DNA of 58,429 bases from an uncultured Atopobiaceae bacterium (GTDB lineage Bacteria; Actinomycetota; Coriobacteriia; Coriobacteriales; Atopobiaceae). The notes beneath the pieces were generated by a model. The model was not told the DNA's origin. It ran no database searches and worked only from the letters and a program-made list of their open reading frames with translations. Each line of letters opens with the position of its first letter. The first letter of the stretch is position 1. Positions 32,023 to 42,802 of the stretch are shown here, in pieces. The translations under genes were made by a program, and so were the position numbers. The stretch spans positions 1 through 58,429 of the forward strand of contig CALULO010000010.1 in NCBI GenBank assembly GCA_944321515.1. The letters are read 5' to 3'.

Positions 32023-33687
32023 TCACTCCCCCCTCTCTGCGACCTCGGCCAGACGCGCCGCGAGGTCGCGAATCCTCTTGTCACAGCGGTAGGCGGCAGG
32101 CCCGGCGAAGAAGCGGGCCGTGCACTCCATGACCTCGTCGACCACCACGAGGTCGTTCTCGGCGAGCGTGGTGCCCGTGGCCGTGATGTCCACGATGCGG
32201 TCAGCCATGCCCACGATGGGCCCGAGCTCTATATTGCCGTGCAGGGCCACGATGTCGACCTGCTGGCCGATCGAGTCGTAGTAGTCCTGCGTGATGCGCG
32301 GGTACTTGGTGGCAACGCGCACGGTGCCGCGCCAGGCGTAGTTGCGCTCGGCCTGGCCGGCTGCCGCGGCGGGCTCGGCCACCACGAAGCGGCACCCCCC
32401 GTAGCCGAGGTCGACGAGCTGCAGCAGGTCGAGCCCCGCCTCGATGAGCGAGTCCTTGCCGCAGACGCCGCAGTCCGCGCCGCCGTGCCCCACGAAGGCC
32501 GGGGCGTCCTGCGCGCGCACGATGACGTACTCCACGTCCCCGGCAGCGATAACGAGCTTGCGGCCGGGGTCCTGGAGCTCGGCGGTGGGCAGCCCCGCCG
32601 CCGCAAGCGCGGCCACCGTCTCCTTGAAGAGCGAGCCCTTGGGCACCGCGATCCTGAGCGGGCGCTCGGCCAGGCGCACGCCCGGGGTCACCACCCCCGA
32701 GACGCCCGGCTCGCCGAGCACCTCCTGGAGCCGCTCGAGCGAGAGCGCGAAGCCGCAGGCGGCCACCCCCGGCCGGCCGAGGTTGGCGAGCACGGCGTCG
32801 TAGCGGCCGCCCGAGGCGAGGCTCGCCGCGATGCCCTCGGCGTACGCCTTGAAGATGATGCCCGTGTAGTAGTCGAACGAGTTGATGATCGAGAAGTCGA
32901 AGGAGAGCCGGCCGTCCTCGAAGAGGTTCGCGAGCTCCGCGGCCAGGGCCGAGAGCTCGGAGGTGCCGCGGCCCGCGGCGGGGACGCCCGCCTCGGCGAG
33001 AAGGGCGTCGAGGCGCGAGATGACCTCGGAGCCTCCCCCCATGCGCGGGACCTCGTGGAGCGCGCGGGCCTGCGCGGCGCTGAGGCCGTCCGTGGAGTCG
33101 ATGAGCTCGTCCAGGGAGACGAGGTCCGACTCGTGCACGAGGGAGAGGGCCTGCTCGCGGAAGGCGTCCGAGGGCGCGCAGGCGGCGAGGAGGGCGGTGA
33201 GCGGCGTGACCGAGCCGAAGACGATGCGCCAGGCGGGGACCTCGAGCGCGCCGAGCACCTCGGCGAGGAGGCGGACCACCTCGACCTCGGACGCGGCGCC
33301 GTCGGCCCCGACGAGCTCGACGCCGAGCTGCGTGAACTGGCGCGGCTGGCCGCGCAGGCTCGGCTCCTCGCGCACCACCGGCGCGCAGTAGCGGAAGCGC
33401 GCGGGGAGGTCGTCGGCGGCCACGCGCTCGGCCACGAGGCGCGCCACGGGCAGGGTGAGGTCCGGCCTCAGAACGAGCAGGGCGTCGTCCACGTCGAAGA
33501 GCTGGAACGGCGAGTCGCGCAGGCGGCCGCCGCGCTCCAGGGCGGAGCGGTCCTCTAGCAGGGGCGTCTCCACGGGCAGGTAGCCGTGGGCGGTGAAGCA
33601 CCCCCGCACGACGTCGGTGATGCGCTCGCGGGCGAGCGCCTCCTTCGGAAGGATGTCGCGGAAGCCGCGGGGAGTTCCTGTTCTCAC
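32023..33687 (-). CDS. HisZ-HisG fusion: ATP phosphoribosyltransferase regulatory and catalytic parts in one chain
   Basis: A 554-aa protein catalysing the first step of histidine synthesis. Residues 1-330 match HisZ, the histidyl-tRNA-synthetase-like regulatory subunit: TPRGFRDILP, LRPDLTLPVARL, and NSFDYYTG where true synthetases have RGLDYYT. After a linker of about 12 residues, residues 344-554 are a complete short-form HisG: LRIAVPKGSLF, GGADCGVCGKDSLIE and the PRPP loop DITATGTTLAEN. The two are normally separate polypeptides forming a hetero-oligomer. GTG at 33687 is preferred, with AAGGA six bases upstream; the frame continues to 33825 but that extension looks non-coding. It heads the his operon. 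Confidence 0.92.
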   Translation of the reverse strand: MRTGTPRGFRDILPKEALARERITDVVRGCFTAHGYLPVETPLLEDRSALERGGRLRDSPFQLFDVDDALLVLRPDLTLPVARLVAERVAADDLPARFRYCAPVVREEPSLRGQPRQFTQLGVELVGADGAASEVEVVRLLAEVLGALEVPAWRIVFGSVTPLTALLAACAPSDAFREQALSLVHESDLVSLDELIDSTDGLSAAQARALHEVPRMGGGSEVISRLDALLAEAGVPAAGRGTSELSALAAELANLFEDGRLSFDFSIINSFDYYTGIIFKAYAEGIAASLASGGRYDAVLANLGRPGVAACGFALSLERLQEVLGEPGVSGVVTPGVRLAERPLRIAVPKGSLFKETVAALAAAGLPTAELQDPGRKLVIAAGDVEYVIVRAQDAPAFVGHGGADCGVCGKDSLIEAGLDLLQLVDLGYGGCRFVVAEPAAAAGQAERNYAWRGTVRVATKYPRITQDYYDSIGQQVDIVALHGNIELGPIVGMADRIVDITATGTTLAENDLVVVDEVMECTARFFAGPAAYRCDKRIRDLAARLAEVAERGE

Positions 33688-33844
33688 GTCCGGTCCTTTC
33701 AGGCGCCGTGGCGCCGGGTTGCGTCTGGTCCAGCTGGGGTGGGCGCCTTCGCGCGTCAGTGCCGCGGGCCTCTTGAGCCCGCGCGGGGCCGTCTCGGCCC
33801 CCGCACGGCGCGCGACCGTTCCCACCCTTCGCCGTGCGAGGGCT

Positions 33845-33872
33845 ACTTTACCATACTAAAGTGTCCGGGCAA
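33845..33872 (-). promoter_or_regulatory. Promoter and overlapping palindrome of the his operon
   Basis: Minus strand: TTGCCC (33872-33867), 16-nt spacer, TAAAGT (33850-33845). The -10 is one arm of an inverted repeat, ACTTTA...TAAAGT with a 6-nt centre (33845-33862), a possible operator. A leader of about 150 nt with hairpins follows; no His-rich leader peptide was seen. Confidence 0.5.
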
Positions 33873-34203
33873 GGGAGTGGGTCGGCTGTTTGCCGGGAGG
33901 AAACGAAAGACGCTGGGCAGGGAGCGGCGGCCGGGACGGGCTGCCAGCACCAGGCGCGACACGGCCAGCGGGGCCTGGACGCGGACCGGCGGGACGCGCG
34001 CGGACTAGCGGGGAGGACGGGAGGGTCTCGCCTCCCCCGCCCGCGGCCGCCGGGGCCTCCGCTCGCCGACCACGCCCCCGCCTCCCCCCGGCGCCGCGCG
34101 CCCCTTACCTGCGGGCGAAGGCCCGCGCAAGCCAGGGGACAAGCAAACGGAAGGGGTCCCCTGCTACGCTGTGCGCCCCATCAAGGCGAGGAAAGGAGAA
34201 GAC
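33873..34203. other. Intergenic region between his operon and hypothetical gene
   Basis: About 330 nt without a convincing gene. Near its right end are two hairpins: GCGGGC...GCCCGC (34111-34126) and AGGGGAC...GTCCCCT (34134-34162). The latter may be in the leader of the gene at 34204. Open frames here follow only from GC richness. Confidence 0.4.
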
Positions 34204-34770
34204 ATGGCACTCTACTGGCCGGAGGCGGCGCTCGCGGTGGCCTACGCGGGACCGGGCACGACGGAGGCGGAGCAGGAGTGGCCGAGCAACGTGCTCGTCA
34301 TCTCGATGCGCGCGGGCCAGGCCGACGACCCGGGCTTCGTCGAGACGGTGCGGGAGCTGGTTGTCGACCGCATCTTCGAGCACCGCTGGCTGCTGATGGG
34401 GGACCTGCTCGCGGACGGCGGCACGGTGCCGGAGCCCCGCGGTGGCACGCACGACGGGGACGACGCGACCGAGGCCGATCGGGCCGAGGCGCAGCTGCGC
34501 AGAAACCTCACGGAGGGCGGGCGCGGGTGGCCCGAGGATGAGGACGCCCCCGACGAGCGACGCCGCGAAGGGGATGCGGGCTGCGATGAGGACCCCTACG
34601 GGCAGGGCTGGCTCGGCCGTCATCCGGAGGAGGACTGGCTGGACGGCGGCCCTGGCTACGGTCTCGGGCCCGGTTACGGATACGACCTCGGATACGGGCC
34701 CGACGTTCCCGTCCCGTCCCGGGCCCAGCTCGTCATCAACCACTGCGACCAGTTGGTCGTCCACGAGTGA
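34204..34770 (+). CDS. Hypothetical acidic protein with Gly/Tyr-rich segment
   Basis: A 188-aa protein of unrecognised family. The N-terminal 75 residues look folded (ALYWPEAALAVAYAG, FVETVRELVVDRIFEHRWLL). Residues 80-135 are Asp/Glu/Arg-rich and probably disordered; then comes a Gly/Tyr-rich run (GYGLGPGYGYDLGYG) and a hydrophobic end (LVINHCDQLVVHE). There is no signal peptide or membrane helix. The ATG at 34204 has AAAGGAG five bases upstream, which argues that it is translated. It stands alone, convergent with MurJ across a hairpin. Confidence 0.65.
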   Translation: MALYWPEAALAVAYAGPGTTEAEQEWPSNVLVISMRAGQADDPGFVETVRELVVDRIFEHRWLLMGDLLADGGTVPEPRGGTHDGDDATEADRAEAQLRRNLTEGGRGWPEDEDAPDERRREGDAGCDEDPYGQGWLGRHPEEDWLDGGPGYGLGPGYGYDLGYGPDVPVPSRAQLVINHCDQLVVHE

Positions 34771-34777
34771 CGTGCGC

Positions 34778-34805
34778 GGCGGGCGGCGGCGACTCGCCGC
34801 CCGCC
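34778..34805. terminator. Bidirectional hairpin between converging genes
   Basis: Perfect 11-bp stem (GGCGGGCGGCG with CGCCGCCCGCC) and 6-nt loop, located between the hypothetical gene's stop at 34770 and the MurJ stop at 34821. It lacks U-runs on both strands but its position suits a shared terminator. Confidence 0.5.
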
Positions 34806-34820
34806 ACCGGGCCCCCGCGC

Positions 34821-36569
34821 CTAGCGATGGAGCAGGCGACCGGCCAGGCGGCGAATCACCCCGGCCTCGGGCACGCGCAGCAGCACTGCGCCGCCATAGG
34901 TGACGACGAGCGCAGGCACGCCGGCCGCCACACAGTAGAGCACGGAGCGCATCGTGGCACCGGAGCAGTCGCCGAGACGGGCGTTGAGGACGTAGAGGAT
35001 CGCGGCGCCCGCGGCGGCGCCGGCCGCGCCGAGCGCCAGGGTCCGCAGGGCGGAGAGCAGAACGCCGCCGAGGCCGATGGGGCCGAGGGCGCGCCCCAGG
35101 CTCACGAACATGACCACGCAGAGCGTGACGAAGAAGAGCGTGGACGAGAAGGCCACGAAGTCCAGGCCGAAGGTCGGGGTGAGGACGAGGAGCGCCACGA
35201 CCTGGACCACGGCGGCGATGACGTTCGCCACCGCGCAGAGCGTCATCCTCCTCATGGCAGAGGCGACCTTCTGCAGATACATGTAGACAGCGTAGGACGG
35301 CAGGGAGATGGCGTAGAAGGAGAGGTAGGAGGCGGTCATGGAGAGCGCCTCGGCGGAGAAGCTCCCCGCGGCGAGCACCGAGATGAGCGGGACGGAGAAC
35401 ACGATGAGGTAGAGCGTGAAGGGCATCGCGAAGAACAGGATCTGGCCCGTGCCCGAGGTGATGCCGCGCCGGAACGCGCCGCGCTCCCCCTTGGCCCAGC
35501 TGTCGGAGAGCTCGGTGAACATCGCCGTGGTGATGGGCACCGTGAGGATGGAGTACGGCAGCGTGTACCACAGGCGCGAGTAGTAGGTGATGGACGCGCC
35601 CGTCGCCACCACGGAGAGCGCCGAGCTGGACTGCACCGACGTAGTCACGAAGGAGGCCACCACCACAGCCAGGGAGGGCACGCCGATCTTGAGGGTCTCC
35701 TTGAGCAGCGGGTCGTGCAGGTTGATGTGGAAGCGAAGGCGGATGCCGTGGCGCAGCATGGGCGGGACCTGCAGGAGCACCTGCACGGCCACGCCAAGCG
35801 GGTTGCCGAGGGCGAGGATCAGGAGCGCGAGCTCGGGGCTCTTGTCGGCGAGAAAGGCGTAGAGCAGGAAGGAGGCCGTGGTCATGAAGTTGTTGAAGAT
35901 GGGCGCGGCCTGGCCCCAGAAGTAGTCGCGCTCGGCGTTGAGCACCCCCGAGAAGATCGAGGAGAGGGCGTAGAGCACGACCTCTATCACGAAGAAGCGG
36001 AAGAAGTAGACCGTAAGGTCGAAGTCGAAGTCGGAGGTTGCCGTGAAGGACTGCGTGTAGACCATCTGCGCCGCAAAGACGAAGCCGAGCACCGCCACCG
36101 CGCCCATGGCCACCAGCACGATGGAGACGAGGTTCGAGGTGTAGGTGCTCGCCCCCTCCGTGCCCGCGCGCTTCTTGACGGACATGTAGACCGGCAGGAA
36201 CGCGGTGGTGAGCATGCCCGCCGCAACGAGCTCGTAGAGCTGGTTGGGAAGGTTGTTGGCCACCGAGTAGCAGCTCGCCATCACGGTGACTCCGATGGCG
36301 TAGGCCTGGCCCCACGTGCGCATGAAGCCGGTGAGGCGGCTCACCACGACGAGCACGCTCATGAGGGCCGCGCTGCGGCCGACCTGCTCCTGGGTGCTCT
36401 CCTGGGCGGCAGGGCCCGCGACCGTCGGCCGGCTCTCTCCCGCCGGGGACGGGGCCGGCTCGGCAGCCCCCCGCGCCGGGCGGCGTGCGCGGCTCATGTT
36501 CACGGTGACGTCGGCTGCGACCGGCGACCCCTTCAGGTGCTTGGGCTGGTAGCTGGGCGTACGACTCAC
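34821..36569 (-). CDS. murJ: MurJ/MviN-family lipid II flippase
   Basis: A 582-aa polytopic membrane protein with about 13-14 helices after a 65-residue polar N-terminus. MVF-family markers: SRLTGFMRTW, NNLPNQLYELVAAGMLTTAFLP near the start, NAERDYFWGQAAP, and YYSRLWYTLPYSILTVPI centrally. It should move lipid II across the membrane for wall synthesis. The start is GTG at 36569 with GAGGGGG upstream; an internal ATG (residue 25) is possible. Upstream, at 36592-36607, there is an AT-rich inverted motif (GAAAC-GTTTT-GTTTC on the minus strand) that could be part of its control region. Confidence 0.88.
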   Translation of the reverse strand: MSRTPSYQPKHLKGSPVAADVTVNMSRARRPARGAAEPAPSPAGESRPTVAGPAAQESTQEQVGRSAALMSVLVVVSRLTGFMRTWGQAYAIGVTVMASCYSVANNLPNQLYELVAAGMLTTAFLPVYMSVKKRAGTEGASTYTSNLVSIVLVAMGAVAVLGFVFAAQMVYTQSFTATSDFDFDLTVYFFRFFVIEVVLYALSSIFSGVLNAERDYFWGQAAPIFNNFMTTASFLLYAFLADKSPELALLILALGNPLGVAVQVLLQVPPMLRHGIRLRFHINLHDPLLKETLKIGVPSLAVVVASFVTTSVQSSSALSVVATGASITYYSRLWYTLPYSILTVPITTAMFTELSDSWAKGERGAFRRGITSGTGQILFFAMPFTLYLIVFSVPLISVLAAGSFSAEALSMTASYLSFYAISLPSYAVYMYLQKVASAMRRMTLCAVANVIAAVVQVVALLVLTPTFGLDFVAFSSTLFFVTLCVVMFVSLGRALGPIGLGGVLLSALRTLALGAAGAAAGAAILYVLNARLGDCSGATMRSVLYCVAAGVPALVVTYGGAVLLRVPEAGVIRRLAGRLLHR

Positions 36570-36737
36570 CTGCTGGCCCCCTCGTGCTCATCGGAAACAA
36601 AACGTTTCAATAGTGCCACCTTGCGAGGGGCGCGGGAGCGCAGGGGGCGAGAAGTTCGGGCGGAATCCACACGGCGGCGGGCCCTCAGGGGCAGGGCAGC
36701 GGGCCACGGGGGCCGCTGGCCGGCGCGCGCCGGCCCC

Positions 36738-37235
36738 CTACCTGACGATGTCGGCGAGCGTGGCGTCGCAGAAGCCGACGAGGTCGTCCGGGGCCAGGAT
36801 CAGGCTGAGCCCGCGTCGGCCGCCGGAGACGTGGATCTCGTCGAAGAGCTGGGCGGTCTCGTCTATGAGCGTGGGGAAGCGCTTCTTCATGCCAACCGGG
36901 GAGCAGCCGCCGCGCACGTAGCCCGTCGTGGGCTCGAGGTCGCGTACGTGCATGAGCGAGAGGGACTTCTCCCCCGCCGCCGCGGCGGCCTTCTTGAGGT
37001 CGAGCTCGTCGGCAACGGGCAGGCAGCAGACCACGTGATCGCCGGAGGGCGTCACGCACACGAGCGTCTTGAAGCTCGCGGCAGGGTCCTCGCCGAGGCG
37101 TTGCGCGATGTGCAGGCCGAGCTCGCTGGAGGTGTCCGTCTCGTCGACCTCGTAGGTCTCCCACGTAAACGGGACGCCGGCCGCCTCCAGCTCGCGCATG
37201 GCGTTTGTCTTGCTGAACTTCTCCCTGCGTGCCAA
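36738..37235 (-). CDS. ybaK: YbaK/EbsC-type Cys-tRNA(Pro) deacylase
   Basis: A 165-aa single-domain trans-editing protein that hydrolyses mis-charged Cys-tRNA(Pro). Family markers are SFKTLVCVTPSGDHVVCCLP, the lysine pair in DELDLKKAA, and the glycine loop GGCSPVGMKKRFPTLID. The likely start is TTG at 37235, two bases after the uvrA stop, with GAGAGG inside the uvrA end; the first in-frame ATG is at codon 13 and has no SD. It is read from the uvrA transcript. Confidence 0.88.
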   Translation of the reverse strand: MARREKFSKTNAMRELEAAGVPFTWETYEVDETDTSSELGLHIAQRLGEDPAASFKTLVCVTPSGDHVVCCLPVADELDLKKAAAAAGEKSLSLMHVRDLEPTTGYVRGGCSPVGMKKRFPTLIDETAQLFDEIHVSGGRRGLSLILAPDDLVGFCDATLADIVR

Positions 37236-37237
37236 TC

Positions 37238-40111
<2,874 letters not shown>

Positions 40112-40145
40112 GTGCCCTCCCGAGTTGCAAGGTCTCAGCCGTTCC

Positions 40146-40213
40146 AGTGTAGCCGAGCGCCCCGGCGGCAGGCCCACGCGGCCGAGGCTTCACGTGATTC
40201 GCAACACGTGTTC
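40146..40213 (-). promoter_or_regulatory. uvrA control region: -10 and LexA-like box
   Basis: Minus strand: GAACACGTGTTGC (40213-40201) matches the Gram-positive/actinobacterial SOS core GAAC-N4-GTTC except for the last base. A -10 TACACT is at 40151-40146, 34 nt before the uvrA ATG. The -35 is not obvious. The box lies about 50 bp upstream of the -10. Confidence 0.55.
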
Positions 40214-40271
40214 TAGTGCGGGAGAGGGACCCGCCCTGGCGGGAGGCGGCGAGAAGGGCCTCGCGCCCAGG

Positions 40272-41330
40272 CTACGCGGGAAGGTAGCGGCTCACGCCGT
40301 CCGCCCCGCGGACGCGGCGCACGGCGCCTGTCAGGACGAGGTGGTCGAGGTGCGCGACGCTCTCCGAGACGAGGAACCACCGCGTGAGGGCCGGCGTCTC
40401 CGACCAGCGGTCGAACGGCGCGTGCCAGTCCATCGCCGGCACGAGCTCCGCGCCGCACAGGCCGGGGGTCGCCTCGATCGCCGCGAGGGCGCGGGCGCTC
40501 CTGCGCTCGTGGTGGGCGGCGTTTGCGAGGCAGCGCTCAGCGACGTCGCCGTCCTGGAGGCCGTGGCCCATGAACGCGTGGGAGATACCCATGCCCGCGA
40601 GGCGACGCAGGGTCGAGAGCTGCTCGCCGATGGGGTCCTCGCCGTCGCCCCAGAACCCGATGCAGGTGGAGCACAGGAAGAGCACGGCGTCGCCGAGGAA
40701 CGCCGTGCCGGTGACGGGCTCCCAGAGGGCGCACTGGCCCGGGGTGTGGCCCGGGGTGGGGACCACCTCGAGCTCCCAGCGCCCGCAGCGCAGCGTGCTG
40801 CCCGGGGCGACCGTCGAGAACCCCACCCCCTCGAGCTCGAAGTTGCTCGTGTGGTCCCAGATCACGTCGGCGAGCTCGCGGGCCTCGGCGGCGCTGACCC
40901 CCTCCCCGCGCATGCGGGCGACCATCTCGTCGCGCCAGGAGGGCACCGCGAAGCGGCGCATGTCGGAGAGGACTCCCTCCGGCACGACGACGCGCGCCCC
41001 GGCGAGGGCGAGCTCGCGGGCGAGGCCGGTATGGTCGATGTGGGAGTGCGTGCAGAAGAGCGTGGCCCGCCCGGGGTCCACCTCAAGGCGGACGAGCGCG
41101 CGCATGAGGCGCGTGTCGTTGAACTCGTCGGGGGTCCCCGCGTCCACGACGAGCGCCTCCCCGCCGTCAAGCACGACGAAGGCGTTCACCGACGGGAGGA
41201 ACGTGTCGTGCATGAGGAGCTCGACGCGCCAGACCTCCGGCGCGTCGAGGACGCGCCTGCAGGTGAAGCCGTCGCCGTCCAGCGTGAAGCAGTCGGGCCC
41301 GCAGCCGCAGCCCCAGTCCTCGCTAGTCAA
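40272..41330 (-). CDS. Metallo-beta-lactamase-fold hydrolase
   Basis: A 352-aa protein with a Cys-rich N-terminus (CGCGPDC), then an MBL domain with the metal motif THSHIDHTG (HxHxDH), a following His in PTPGHTPGQ, and Asp in LGDAVLF. The C-terminal ~100 residues form a helical extension like that of glyoxalase-II-related hydrolases. Start is TTG at 41330, overlapping the end of the preceding gene (TTGACTAG) with AAGGTG upstream, so it is translationally coupled to the YhcH gene. Substrate unknown; thioesters are common for this group. Confidence 0.8.
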   Translation of the reverse strand: MTSEDWGCGCGPDCFTLDGDGFTCRRVLDAPEVWRVELLMHDTFLPSVNAFVVLDGGEALVVDAGTPDEFNDTRLMRALVRLEVDPGRATLFCTHSHIDHTGLARELALAGARVVVPEGVLSDMRRFAVPSWRDEMVARMRGEGVSAAEARELADVIWDHTSNFELEGVGFSTVAPGSTLRCGRWELEVVPTPGHTPGQCALWEPVTGTAFLGDAVLFLCSTCIGFWGDGEDPIGEQLSTLRRLAGMGISHAFMGHGLQDGDVAERCLANAAHHERRSARALAAIEATPGLCGAELVPAMDWHAPFDRWSETPALTRWFLVSESVAHLDHLVLTGAVRRVRGADGVSRYLPA

Positions 41331-41787
41331 CGAGCACCTTGACGCAGACCTTCTTGAGAGGGGCCGGCTCGGTGCCCTCGGGGCAGCAGCCGGGCTTGTG
41401 GGCGTCGCAGGGCGGGGTCACGACGAGGTCCCCCTCCCGGAGCGTCGCCCACGACTCGCGCGTCCCGGGCGTGAACAGGCCGAAGTCGTCCGCCTCGGAG
41501 AACTCCCCGACCGGCGAGCACTCACCGACCGGGGCGATCCCGATCAGCTCGGTGCCGCTGATGACGTAGTGGACGTCCGCGTAGCGACGGTGCGCCTCGT
41601 AGTTCTTCTCGCCAGGGCGGACCGTGGTGAGCTCCTGGACGTTGGCGAAGACCTCGTCTCCGTCGATCTCGTGCCGGCCGGGCTCGAGGTCGGCGAGGTC
41701 GGTGCGGGAGAGGAACGCGAGCGCCTTGGCGAGACGCCCCTGCGGAAGCTGGTTGGCCGCGACATCTGAGAGCGACGTGAAGATCAT
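41323..41787 (-). CDS. YhcH/YjgK/YiaL family protein, probable sialic acid anomerase (NanQ-type)
   Basis: A 154-aa cupin-like protein of the DUF386 family. Conserved stretches: FANVQELTTV, YEAHRRYADVHYVISGTE and the C-terminal DAHKPG, which carry the metal-site residues. E. coli YhcH (NanQ) speeds the interconversion of sialic acid anomers before NanA. The nan operon lies 22 kb away in the same window, making the same role likely, though related members act on other sugars. The start has GGGAGAT. It heads a two-gene operon with the MBL hydrolase and has a possible -10 (CATACT, 41841-41836). Confidence 0.78.
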   Translation of the reverse strand: MIFTSLSDVAANQLPQGRLAKALAFLSRTDLADLEPGRHEIDGDEVFANVQELTTVRPGEKNYEAHRRYADVHYVISGTELIGIAPVGECSPVGEFSEADDFGLFTPGTRESWATLREGDLVVTPPCDAHKPGCCPEGTEPAPLKKVCVKVLVD

Positions 41788-41865
41788 GGTGGATCTCCCT
41801 CCTTGGTTCGGCGCCCATCGCGCCGGCTCCTGTCAGTATGCCCCATCCGGCGCGCGGAGCTTGGG

Positions 41866-41871
41866 TAGAAT
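41866..41871 (+). promoter_or_regulatory. -10 element before the mrp gene
   Basis: TAGAAT at 41866-41871, about 50 nt before the mrp ATG. A matching -35 is not clear. The same GTAGAAT string precedes the PTS IIB gene and the M42 peptidase gene. Confidence 0.4.
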
Positions 41872-41922
41872 CGAGACGTTGCACACACGCGCCGGCATAC
41901 GGCGCCGGGGAGAGGAAGGCAC

Positions 41923-42801
41923 ATGGACCAGAGCGAGAAGGACAGGCTCCGTCGGGAGGTCGACGAGACGCTGCACGGGCAGAAGCAGCCCCAGGCGCCC
42001 CAGCAGGTCGAGCAGAACGACTGCTCCAACGTGCACCACGTGATCGGCGTGGTCTCGGGCAAGGGCGGCGTGGGCAAGTCGATGGTCTGCGGAATCCTCG
42101 CCGTGAACCTGGCCCGCCGCGGCGCGCGCGTGGGCATCCTCGACGCCGACATCACCGGGCCCTCCGTCCCGCGCATGATGGGCCTGGCCCACGAGCGCGC
42201 TCACGCGGTGGACGAGCTCCTGGTCCCCAACCAGACCGCCGGCGGCATCAAGGTCATGAGCGCCAACCTCGTGCTGGAGCACGAGAGCGACCCCGTGCTC
42301 TGGCGCGGCCCGGTGGTGGCCGGCGCCATCAACCAGTTCTGGGGCCAGTGCGCCTGGGGCGACCTCGACTACCTGCTGGTGGACATGCCCCCGGGAACCG
42401 GCGACGTGGCGCTCACCGTCTTCCAGTCCATGCCGGTGGACGGGGTGGTCATCGTGAGCTCCCCGCAGGACCTGGTGCAGATGGTGGTGGGCAAGGCCGT
42501 CAACATGGCCAACCTCATGAAGGTGCCGGTGCTGGGCCTCGTGGAGAACATGGCCTACGTGGAGTGCCCGCACTGCGGGGAGAGGATCTACCCCTACGGT
42601 CCGAGCCGCCTGGCGGAGACCGCCGAGGCCTTTGACGTCGAGGCGCTCGGCCAGCTGGGGATTGACCCGGCCCTGGCGGCGGCCTGCGACGACGGCACCT
42701 TCGAGCGCGCGCTGCCCGAGGGGCTGCTGGAGGAGGCCACCGACACGGTGGTGCGCACGGCCGAGTTCATGGACGCGGTGCGCGGCGGCCAGGACGCCTA
42801 G
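41923..42801 (+). CDS. mrp: Mrp/ApbC-type iron-sulfur carrier ATPase
   Basis: A 292-aa deviant Walker A P-loop protein: VVSGKGGVGKSM near residue 44, switch/Walker B motifs DADITGPS and DMPPGTGD, and a C-terminal CxxC (CPHCGE, about residue 211) which binds a bridging Fe-S cluster in the family. It transfers Fe-S clusters to target proteins. The start has GAGAGGAAGG. The following flavoprotein begins one base after its stop, so the two are co-translated. Confidence 0.93.
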   Translation: MDQSEKDRLRREVDETLHGQKQPQAPQQVEQNDCSNVHHVIGVVSGKGGVGKSMVCGILAVNLARRGARVGILDADITGPSVPRMMGLAHERAHAVDELLVPNQTAGGIKVMSANLVLEHESDPVLWRGPVVAGAINQFWGQCAWGDLDYLLVDMPPGTGDVALTVFQSMPVDGVVIVSSPQDLVQMVVGKAVNMANLMKVPVLGLVENMAYVECPHCGERIYPYGPSRLAETAEAFDVEALGQLGIDPALAAACDDGTFERALPEGLLEEATDTVVRTAEFMDAVRGGQDA

Positions 42802-42802
42802 C

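Noticed and set aside
33815..33830. T-box-like sequence (AGGGTGGGAACGG) in the his leader
   Set aside because: It only partly matches the T-box core, and it lies about 10-20 nt after the predicted transcription start, leaving no room for a specifier loop and stem I.
34105..36600. 831-residue frame overlapping murJ on the same strand
   Set aside because: It is out of frame with the MurJ membrane helices, Arg/His-rich, and runs across the converging gene at 34204.
36595..36606. TTGAAA upstream of murJ as a -35
   Set aside because: No acceptable -10 occurs 15-19 nt downstream.
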